The notes beneath the pieces were generated by a model, which saw only the letters and a list, made by a program, of their open reading frames with translations, did not search any database and was not told where the DNA came from. The position numbers were made by a program, and so were the translations under genes. A stretch of 9,835 nucleotides of DNA from JBFWIL01 sp050256015. GTDB lineage: Bacteria > Bacteroidota > Bacteroidia > Bacteroidales > Prolixibacteraceae. The stretch lies in the NCBI GenBank assembly GCA_050256015.1, contig JBFWIL010000087.1, forward strand, positions 1 to 9,835, read 5' to 3'. Positions 1-5,901 of this stretch are shown here, in pieces (the stretch's first letter is position 1; each line of letters starts with the position of its first letter).

Positions 1-1078
1 ATAGACGCGAAATACGTTCTTTTTTCCCGGTGCGGGAATTATACACCGTGGACCCGGCTTTCAGTACTCCGGAATACACCCGGATGTAACAGAGACGCCC
101 CACGTAAGGATCGGTGGCAATTTTAAAAGCCAGCGCACAAAGCGGCTCTTCCACATCGGCATGACGCACCAGTTCCTTGTCTGTTTGCGGTTCCATTCCT
201 CTGATATCTCCTTTGTCCAGCGGACTTGGCAGATACTCACAAACAGCATCCAGCAAGCGCTGCACCCCTTTGTTCTTGAAAGCTGATCCGCACATCATCG
301 GAACAATCACCCCTTCGATGGTTGCCCGGCGAATTACTTCATTCATCTCGGCCGTGGTAATGGAATCCGGGTCTTCAAAGAAACGTTCCAGCAAAGCGTC
401 GTCCAGCTCAGCCACAGCCTCAACCAATTTGGCCCGGTATTCCCTGGCCTGTTCCATCATCTCCCCGGGAATATCTTCCAAAGCATAGTTTGTTCCCAGG
501 GTGGCATCATCATACCAGCGAACAGCCTTCATCTCGATCAGGTCGATCACCCCTTCAAACCGCTCTTCGGCCCCGATGGGAATCTGAATCGGAATGGGGT
601 TGGCTCCCAGCTTTTCCTTCACCTGGTTTACCACCTCATAAAAATCGGCTCCCTGACGGTCCATCTTATTCACGAATCCGATCCGGGGAACGCCGTATTT
701 TTCAGCCTGGCGCCAAACCGTTTCCGATTGGGCTTCCACCCCGCCAACAGCACAAAAAAGCGCCACGGTACCATCAAGAATACGCAGCGAACGTTCCACC
801 TCAACCGTAAAGTCAACGTGCCCCGGAGTATCGATAATATTAATCTGATGCTGCAGGTCATTGTGTTTCCAGAACGTGGTGGTTGCAGCCGAGGTAATCG
901 TGATACCACGCTCCTGCTCCTGCTCCATCCAGTCCATGGTGGCAGCTCCCTCGTGGACCTCTCCAAGCCGGTGCGTAATTCCGGTGTAGAAAAGGATGCG
1001 CTCGGTCGTCGTCGTTTTTCCGGCATCAATATGTGCCATGATACCGATATTCCTTACATATCTTAAATCTCTTGCCAT
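1..1078 (-). CDS. fusA: Elongation factor G (canonical EF-G), N-terminal half, runs off left edge
   Basis: EF-G is the cytoplasmic translational GTPase that moves tRNAs and mRNA through the ribosome after each peptide bond. The reading frame begins with ATG at 1078 and stays open to base 1, giving 359 codons of a protein that is normally about 700 aa. All GTPase motifs are canonical: G1 AHIDAGKTTT (residues 15-24), switch I RGITI (56-60), G3 DTPGH with the catalytic His (82-86), and G4 NKMD (136-139). Domain II follows, with the typical KKERIS stretch just before the window edge. The gene follows rpsG by 40 bp on the same strand, the usual rpsL-rpsG-fusA order, so it is probably co-transcribed with them. 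No Shine-Dalgarno sequence precedes the start, which is common in Bacteroidota. No frameshift is seen. This is the housekeeping copy; compare the paralog at 5902-8058. Confidence 0.97.
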   Translation of the reverse strand, partial: MARDLRYVRNIGIMAHIDAGKTTTTERILFYTGITHRLGEVHEGAATMDWMEQEQERGITITSAATTTFWKHNDLQHQINIIDTPGHVDFTVEVERSLRILDGTVALFCAVGGVEAQSETVWRQAEKYGVPRIGFVNKMDRQGADFYEVVNQVKEKLGANPIPIQIPIGAEERFEGVIDLIEMKAVRWYDDATLGTNYALEDIPGEMMEQAREYRAKLVEAVAELDDALLERFFEDPDSITTAEMNEVIRRATIEGVIVPMMCGSAFKNKGVQRLLDAVCEYLPSPLDKGDIRGMEPQTDKELVRHADVEEPLCALAFKIATDPYVGRLCYIRVYSGVLKAGSTVYNSRTGKKERISRL

Positions 1079-1118
1079 GCTTCAATTATCTGTTCCTGAT
1101 TTAACTAAATAATCCGGC

Positions 1119-1595
1119 TTAAAACCGGAAATGAGCAAAGGCACGGTTGGCCTCTGCCATGCGATGCGTTTCCTCTTTCTTCTTATAGGCTCCGCCTTCT
1201 TCATTGAAAGCAGCCTGAATTTCTGCAGCCAGCTTGTCTGCCATCGACTTACCCGACCGTTTACGGGCAAAAGAGATCAGGTTTTTAATGGAAATGGCCA
1301 CTTTCCGTTCCGGACGTATTTCCATTGGAACCTGAAAGTTAGCCCCTCCCACACGGCGACTCTTCACCTCCACGGCCGGCGTTACATTTTCCAGTGCTTT
1401 TTTCCAAATGTCCAGAGGGGAAAGCTCATCGTCTTTCATGCGGTTGCCAACAATTTCCAGGGCATCATAGAAAATGCCAAAGGCAATGGATTTCTTCCCG
1501 TCGACCATCAGGTCATTCACAAACCGGGTAACCAACACATCGTTAAATTTCGGATCCGGTAAAATGATCCGCTTTTTGGGTTTTGATTTTCTCAT
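1119..1595 (-). CDS. rpsG: 30S ribosomal protein S7
   Basis: S7 is a primary 16S rRNA-binding protein that starts assembly of the 30S head and lies near the E site. The protein is 158 aa, the usual length in Bacteroidota and slightly different from the E. coli form. The family signature region is present near residues 14-40 (DPKFNDVLVTRFVNDLMVDG), and the conserved QVPMEIRPERK stretch lies at 88-98. The basic N-terminus MRKSKPKKR and the C-terminal end AFAHFRF are typical. The start at 1595 is the first Met and matches the family; the sequence before it is A-rich (AAAAAGAAAATCAG), with no strong Shine-Dalgarno. It lies between rpsL (107 bp upstream) and fusA (40 bp downstream), all on the minus strand. 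Confidence 0.97.
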   Translation of the reverse strand: MRKSKPKKRIILPDPKFNDVLVTRFVNDLMVDGKKSIAFGIFYDALEIVGNRMKDDELSPLDIWKKALENVTPAVEVKSRRVGGANFQVPMEIRPERKVAISIKNLISFARKRSGKSMADKLAAEIQAAFNEEGGAYKKKEETHRMAEANRAFAHFRF

Positions 1596-1702
1596 CTGAT
1601 TTTCTTTTTAGTGTTATTTGAATTGGCTGTGACTTAATTTGAGCTTCAGTTCTCCCGCAGGGATCATTTACTCAACCAAACCACTAAAATTCTTGTAACG
1701 GT

Positions 1703-2077
1703 TTATTTTTTTGGACGTTTAGCTCCGTATTTAGACCGGCGCTGCGTACGTCCTTCCACACCTGCGGTATCCAATGCTCCGCGCACCAGGTGATAACGCA
1801 CGCCGGGAAGGTCTTTTACCCTTCCTCCGCGGACCAGTACAATAGAGTGCTCCTGGAGATTGTGTCCTTCTCCCGGAATGTAGGCATTCACTTCCTTACC
1901 GTTGGTCAACCTGACCCTGGCTACTTTACGCATAGCCGAATTCGGCTTCTTGGGTGTTGTGGTATAAACGCGCACGCAAACCCCTCTCCGCTGCGGACAG
2001 GAATCCAAAGAAGGAGACTTGCTTTTGTCTATTTTTGACTGTCTCCCTTTTCTAACTAACTGTTGAATTGTTGGCAT
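1703..2077 (-). CDS. rpsL: 30S ribosomal protein S12
   Basis: S12 lies at the decoding centre of the 30S subunit and controls accuracy of tRNA selection. The protein is 124 aa, the same length as in E. coli. The frame is open for 36 more codons upstream (to 2185), but family similarity starts at MPTIQQLVRKG, so ATG at 2077 is chosen; the extra segment is leader. Conserved elements are TTPKKPNSA (about 40-48), GEGHNLQEHS (69-78) and GGRVKDLPGVRYH (84-96). The Lys residues where substitutions classically give streptomycin resistance are wild type (K43 and K88), and D89, the usual site of methylthiolation by RimO, is present. It is the first gene of the rpsL-rpsG-fusA cluster, with a Bacteroidota-type promoter upstream. 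Confidence 0.97.
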   Translation of the reverse strand: MPTIQQLVRKGRQSKIDKSKSPSLDSCPQRRGVCVRVYTTTPKKPNSAMRKVARVRLTNGKEVNAYIPGEGHNLQEHSIVLVRGGRVKDLPGVRYHLVRGALDTAGVEGRTQRRSKYGAKRPKK

Positions 2078-2121
2078 ACAACTATTTATTTTTTTAGTAA
2101 AAGTTTCAAAAAAACGGACTG

Positions 2122-2129
2122 CAAAGGTA
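2122..2129 (-). promoter_or_regulatory. Possible second -7 box upstream of rpsL
   Basis: On the minus strand this reads TACCTTTG, an exact match to the Bacteroidota -7 consensus TAnnTTTG, and continues as GCAG. It lies 45 bp before the rpsL start. No TTG or TTTG lies at the expected 18-21 bp spacing upstream (the nearest is about 26 bp away), so it is weaker than the match at 2196-2225. The same TACCTTTGCAG string lies upstream of the helicase gene at 8245. Confidence 0.35.
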
Positions 2130-2195
2130 TTGATTTTTTGGCGAATACCATACGACAAGCCCTCGTTTTCGGCGGAATCATCCAAAAACGGCAGG

Positions 2196-2225
2196 CAAAA
2201 GTACTAATTTTCAGTAAAGAACAAA
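2196..2225 (-). promoter_or_regulatory. Bacteroidota-type promoter for rpsL-rpsG-fusA
   Basis: On the minus strand there is TTTG (2225-2222), an 18-bp spacer, then TACTTTTG (2203-2196). This matches the Bacteroidota primary sigma pattern of -33 TTTG and -7 TAnnTTTG. Transcription would start near 2190, giving a leader of about 110 nt before rpsL. The promoter sits just past the end of the HlyD gene (stop at 2261), so the ribosomal cluster can be expressed independently of the exporter genes. Confidence 0.65.
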
Positions 2226-2260
2226 TACTTTTCTGGTCTTTTTTTGGAAATTCCCGTTGC

Positions 2261-3547
2261 TTATTCAGATATGCGATGGTTCAAAAGCGACCTCAGCGGA
2301 TTCAAAAAACGCTGCAGCAAACGCTGCTCTTCGGTAATTATTTCCACATCGCCCTGCATCTCCTGGCTGAATGGCAGAATCCGGTTGTAATTTGTTACCA
2401 GTCCGTCGGGCAAGCCTATCTCTACCGTATAGGTATCCTGGGAGGGAACCAATGAAACGGAACAGATCAATCCCTTTACCATCCCGTATTCCAGATGGGG
2501 AAAATTGTCAAACCGAATATTCACCCGCTGACCTTCACACACCTTGCCGGCCCCCTTCATCGGAAGCGTCAGGCGACCAACCAGCTTTCCCTGATTCTGC
2601 GGCACCACACTGAACACCGGCTCTCCTTCCCGAACCTGCTGATTCATACTCCAGATATGGGTAAAGGTTACCGTTCCGGAAACAGGAGCCTTCAACAGAT
2701 ACGTTTTCTCCCAGCTGGCCAGCCCGCTTTTCAGTTCCTGGAAGGCTGTTGTCAGCTCAGTCTGCAGGCGGTTTTTTTGCTCGGCATACTCCTTTTCCGC
2801 AGTAACCCGCTCCTGCTTCAGGGCAAGAATCTCCCGCTGCGTACCCGCAATCAGGGTCCTGACCTCAGAAAGATCAAACTGTTTCTCCAAGGCTGCAGAT
2901 TCCGAATCGCGGTAATCGGACCATGACAATACCTGTTGAATATAAAGCAGGGAATCGCGCACAAACTGTTCCCGGGCCAGACCGAAATCTCGCGCCAAAA
3001 TCTGCTGCTGAATTTGCAAACGTTCGCGATACACGCCCTGCATTTCAACCTGTCTGCCCAGTGCACTGATTCTTCTGGGATAAAAGCCAAGCCGGACAAA
3101 GCTAAGGTAATTGCTGTACAAACGCAGGAAGACGGAATACACAGCCTGCATCTCGCCCAAGCGGTATGCCTGGGCAGGGGAAACCGCATCCAGCGTATCA
3201 AAACGTTCAAAAAACCTTGCGGCAGCCTTGAGTTCATTTTTCAAACAGCGTACATCTTCAGGCTGGGCCGCACTTTCCATTACCGCCAAAACCTGCCCGC
3301 TGTCGACCGGCTGGCGGTCGTTTACGGGCAGCTTCACAATCCTTCCTGTTGCCCTTGCAACAAGGTGAGCCGGAGGATTTTCGGACAAAACCACAACCCT
3401 GCCGTAAATAACATCCGGATAACGGAACAACCAGCTGCCCAACAACAACAGCAGAACCGCCACAAGTAAAATCAACTGGCCACTACGCAGAAGCCAGGAC
3501 GGGGACTTCCCGATAATCTCCTGTACTTCTTCACTGTGTTGAGGCAT
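2261..3547 (-). CDS. HlyD-family membrane-fusion (periplasmic adaptor) protein
   Basis: This 428-aa protein is the adaptor that would link an inner-membrane ABC exporter to an outer-membrane TolC-like channel. It has a short cytoplasmic N-terminus, one hydrophobic segment (about 23-41, rich in Leu/Val), the first half of a lipoyl domain (about 60-92, with ATGRIVKLPVNDRQPVDSGQ), and a long helical hairpin rich in Gln, Glu, Arg and Leu (about 100-280). The second lipoyl half follows (KAPVSGTVTF, 286-295), then a beta-barrel region (about 320-400). The C-terminal QGDVEIITEEQRLLQRFL is typical of HlyD proteins in Bacteroidota. Its start lies 26 bp after the stop of the C39 ABC transporter, so the two form an operon. 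The substrate is not known from this window, and no outer-membrane partner is visible. The gene appears intact. Confidence 0.9.
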   Translation of the reverse strand: MPQHSEEVQEIIGKSPSWLLRSGQLILLVAVLLLLLGSWLFRYPDVIYGRVVVLSENPPAHLVARATGRIVKLPVNDRQPVDSGQVLAVMESAAQPEDVRCLKNELKAAARFFERFDTLDAVSPAQAYRLGEMQAVYSVFLRLYSNYLSFVRLGFYPRRISALGRQVEMQGVYRERLQIQQQILARDFGLAREQFVRDSLLYIQQVLSWSDYRDSESAALEKQFDLSEVRTLIAGTQREILALKQERVTAEKEYAEQKNRLQTELTTAFQELKSGLASWEKTYLLKAPVSGTVTFTHIWSMNQQVREGEPVFSVVPQNQGKLVGRLTLPMKGAGKVCEGQRVNIRFDNFPHLEYGMVKGLICSVSLVPSQDTYTVEIGLPDGLVTNYNRILPFSQEMQGDVEIITEEQRLLQRFLNPLRSLLNHRISE

Positions 3548-3573
3548 AAGCTGTAGATTAATTTCGTTTTTTT

Positions 3574-5763
3574 CTAGTCTCCCAATTCCAGCTGGTTTTT
3601 AACCAATTGATAATAAGCCCCTTTCCCGGCCGTAAGTTCTTCATGTGTTCCTGACTCACACAGCCTGCCATCTTCCAGCACCACAATCTGATCCGCATTT
3701 CTCACCGTACTGAGCCGGTGTGCCACGATAACCACCGTTCTGCCCCTGAAAAAGTTTTCCAGGTTCTCCATAATCTGTTTTTCATTGCGTGCATCCAGGG
3801 CGTTGGTTGCCTCGTCAAAAAACAGATAATCCGGATCCTTGTATATGACACGGGCAATCAGAATCCGCTGTTTCTGTCCCTGGCTCAGTCCGGTACCGTT
3901 TGCCCCGATACGGGTATACAGCCCCATGGACAGCTTATCCACAAAGGATTCCAGGCAGGCCATCCTGACGGCATACAAGACCCGTTCTCCGTCAGCCCGT
4001 TCGTCTCCGGCTACAATGTTATTAAACAGGGTGTCCGGAAACAGATAGCCATCCTGCATGACCGCCCCCACACGACTGCGCCACCACCGCCTGGAGAAAT
4101 GCTTCAGATCGGCCGGTCCCACCGTTATCCGTCCTTCTCCCGGCAAATAAAAACCTAGCAACAGTTTCACCAGGGTGCTTTTTCCACTTCCGCTGGTACC
4201 TACAACAGCTGTGACTTTGTTCCCTGGAATATGCAGATTGATGCCGTCCAGCACCGCAGGAGCACGCGGTCCCTCATAACGAAAAACCAGATCCTGCACA
4301 TTCAGGGAACGATCTTCGGGAAGCGCATTCACCATCGGAGTACCCGGATGCTCTTCTTCTTTCCTTCCGTGAACCTCCGCCAGACGGTCCAGGCTTAGAC
4401 GGGCGTCCTGGGCAAGGTGAAGAAAGCGAATCATCTCGTTAAGCGGACTATTCAACTGCCCGATGATGTACTGCACGGCCAGCATCATCCCCAGACTCAT
4501 GCTGCCTTTAATTACACCCATGGCCGCGATCACCGTAATCAGAATGTTCTTGGTCTGATTGATAAACACCGAACCGGCCTGCTGATACTGATCGATCGAC
4601 AGGTTCCGCACATTCACGCGAAACAGGCGGGCCTGAATGCGTTCCCACTCCCAGCGTTTCTGACGTTCATAGTTGTTCAGCTTAATTTCCTGTATCCCCG
4701 AAAAAAGCTGTATAAGCATACTCTGATTTTCCGAATGTGCGGCAAATTTACGGAAATCCATTTCCTTCCGCTTTTGCATAAACAGCAATCTCCAACCCAG
4801 ATACCTGGCAGAGCCGGCAAGAAAAACCAGCAGAATTTTCCAGCTGTATACGGCCAGGACAAGTCCAAAAACAAGAAGGCTGACAAAGGAAAACAGGATA
4901 TTGAGGGTCTCTGTGGTCAGAAAACGTTCAATACGTCTGTGATCCTGAATACGCTGAAGCAAATCACCGATCATGCGGGAATCAAAAAAGCCCAGGGGTA
5001 GTTTCATCAGCTTGATCAGGAAATCGGAGATAATGGAAATGTTGATGCGCGTGGAAATGTGAAGCAATATCCAGGAACGGACGAAGTCGACCGAAGTCTG
5101 TCCGGCGAAGAGTACCAGTTGAGCCGCGAGTACCAGGTAAATGAAGCCGGCATCCTGATTGCTGATCCCCACATCGACCAGACTTTGAGTAAGAAAAGGA
5201 AAGATCAGCTGAATCAGGCTTGCGGCCAGAAAACCAAGCAACAACTGAACCAGCAGGCGGTAGTGCGGACGAAAATAACGCCAAAGGAAAGAGAAACCTT
5301 CCGGTCCCCGTTCTTCCTCCCCGCATTCGTAAAAACCGGGACTGGGCTGAAGCATCAGACATATCCCCTTCCTCTCTGAATCAGAGACACCACCCAGCCA
5401 GTGCTGTTTAAACTCGGCAAAAGAATAACGTACCGACCCGAATGCCGGATCGGCCACATAAACAAATTCTTTCCGAACCGCATAAACCACAACAAAATGA
5501 TTCTGATTCCAATGCACGATGCAGGGTAAAGGCACATCAGCAGTAAGCTGCTCCAGGCTGACCCGGGTTCCCAGGGTCCGCATTCCTATCGCCTCAGCCG
5601 CGTCACTGATCCCAAGCAGAGAAACCCCTTCCCTGGAAAGATAGGACTTTCCCCGGAGAAACTCCAGGCTAAAACTCTTCCCGTAATATTTGGCCACCAT
5701 CTTCAGACAGGCAGGCCCGCAATCCATGGCATCATACTGTTTGAAACAGGGGAAACGAGACAT
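3574..5763 (-). CDS. Peptidase C39-containing ABC transporter (bacteriocin/peptide processing exporter)
   Basis: This 729-aa inner-membrane protein has the full layout of transporters that cut a leader peptide (usually ending in Gly-Gly) and export the product. An N-terminal C39 cysteine peptidase (about 1-140) carries QYDAMDCGPACL, with likely oxyanion Q9 and catalytic C15, H89 (in NQNHFVVVY) and D105 (in VADPAFG). A transmembrane domain follows (about 160-440). The ATPase domain has Walker A GTSGSGKST (522-530), Q-loop Q570, signature LSQGQ (626-630), Walker B LFFDE (647-651) and H-loop H682. All catalytic residues are present, so it should be active. It is the first gene of an operon with the HlyD gene. 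No convincing promoter was found for it in 5764-5901; the best -7-like match is TACATTTA (5788-5781, minus strand), which has no -33 element. No precursor peptide is encoded nearby, so the substrate is unknown; a bacteriocin, signal peptide or other small secreted peptide are all possible. Confidence 0.93.
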   Translation of the reverse strand: MSRFPCFKQYDAMDCGPACLKMVAKYYGKSFSLEFLRGKSYLSREGVSLLGISDAAEAIGMRTLGTRVSLEQLTADVPLPCIVHWNQNHFVVVYAVRKEFVYVADPAFGSVRYSFAEFKQHWLGGVSDSERKGICLMLQPSPGFYECGEEERGPEGFSFLWRYFRPHYRLLVQLLLGFLAASLIQLIFPFLTQSLVDVGISNQDAGFIYLVLAAQLVLFAGQTSVDFVRSWILLHISTRINISIISDFLIKLMKLPLGFFDSRMIGDLLQRIQDHRRIERFLTTETLNILFSFVSLLVFGLVLAVYSWKILLVFLAGSARYLGWRLLFMQKRKEMDFRKFAAHSENQSMLIQLFSGIQEIKLNNYERQKRWEWERIQARLFRVNVRNLSIDQYQQAGSVFINQTKNILITVIAAMGVIKGSMSLGMMLAVQYIIGQLNSPLNEMIRFLHLAQDARLSLDRLAEVHGRKEEEHPGTPMVNALPEDRSLNVQDLVFRYEGPRAPAVLDGINLHIPGNKVTAVVGTSGSGKSTLVKLLLGFYLPGEGRITVGPADLKHFSRRWWRSRVGAVMQDGYLFPDTLFNNIVAGDERADGERVLYAVRMACLESFVDKLSMGLYTRIGANGTGLSQGQKQRILIARVIYKDPDYLFFDEATNALDARNEKQIMENLENFFRGRTVVIVAHRLSTVRNADQIVVLEDGRLCESGTHEELTAGKGAYYQLVKNQLELGD

Positions 5764-5789
5764 AGTTTTTCTTTGGTCGGTAAATGTAC

Positions 5790-5804
5790 CATTTTTTAAA
5801 AATG
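5790..5804. repeat. Short perfect palindrome in the divergent intergenic region
   Basis: CATTTTT and AAAAATG (7-bp arms around a single T) form a perfect interrupted palindrome. It lies 27 bp upstream of the ABC transporter start and just upstream of the EF-G2 promoter. It could be an operator for either gene, but an AT-rich palindrome of this length may arise by chance. Confidence 0.3.
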
Positions 5805-5811
5805 TGCGGAC

Positions 5812-5841
5812 TTGTTTGTTAAGAGAATATTACTAATTTTG
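5812..5841 (+). promoter_or_regulatory. Bacteroidota-type promoter for the EF-G2 gene
   Basis: TTG (5812-5814), a 19-bp spacer and TAATTTTG (5834-5841) match the Bacteroidota -33/-7 pattern with typical spacing. Transcription would begin around 5847, leaving a leader of about 55 nt before ATG 5902. An inverted repeat starts immediately after the -7 box (5842-5863). Confidence 0.65.
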
Positions 5842-5863
5842 ATGGTTTCCGTGACAAAACCAT
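5842..5863 (+). promoter_or_regulatory. Inverted repeat at the predicted EF-G2 transcription start (candidate operator or leader hairpin)
   Basis: ATGGTTT (5842-5848) and AAACCAT (5857-5863) are perfect 7-bp inverted arms separated by 8 bp (CCGTGACA). The repeat abuts the -7 box, so it covers the expected start site and first leader bases. It could bind a dimeric regulator or fold as a small hairpin at the mRNA 5' end. The function is inferred from position only. Confidence 0.4.
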
Positions 5864-5901
5864 AAGCCTGACAATCGACATAACCAATAAAAACCAAAAT
5901 C

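Noticed and set aside
670..1029. Alternative minus-strand frame inside fusA, and similar long frames inside other genes
   Set aside because: They overlap well-supported genes in other frames and their translations resemble no protein family.
1113..1129. TCCGG-N7-CCGGA hairpin across the rpsG stop codon
   Set aside because: Only a 5-bp stem and no T-run on the minus strand, so not a convincing terminator between rpsG and fusA.
1596..1702. Possible S7 autoregulatory RNA structure between rpsL and rpsG
   Set aside because: Only a 4-bp TCCC/GGGA stem (1653-1663) could be found by eye; nothing resembling the known E. coli S7 target could be shown.
2078..2185. Extended S12 start 36 codons upstream of ATG 2077
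   Set aside because: The extra residues do not resemble S12, and they overlap the leader and a possible -7 box; the family start is MPTIQQL.
2227..2260. Terminator after the HlyD gene
   Set aside because: The GGAAATTCC palindrome is too short and is followed on the minus strand by A residues, not T.
5781..5788. TACATTTA on the minus strand as -7 box for the exporter operon
   Set aside because: It misses the final G of TAnnTTTG and has no TTG at suitable spacing; not listed as a promoter.
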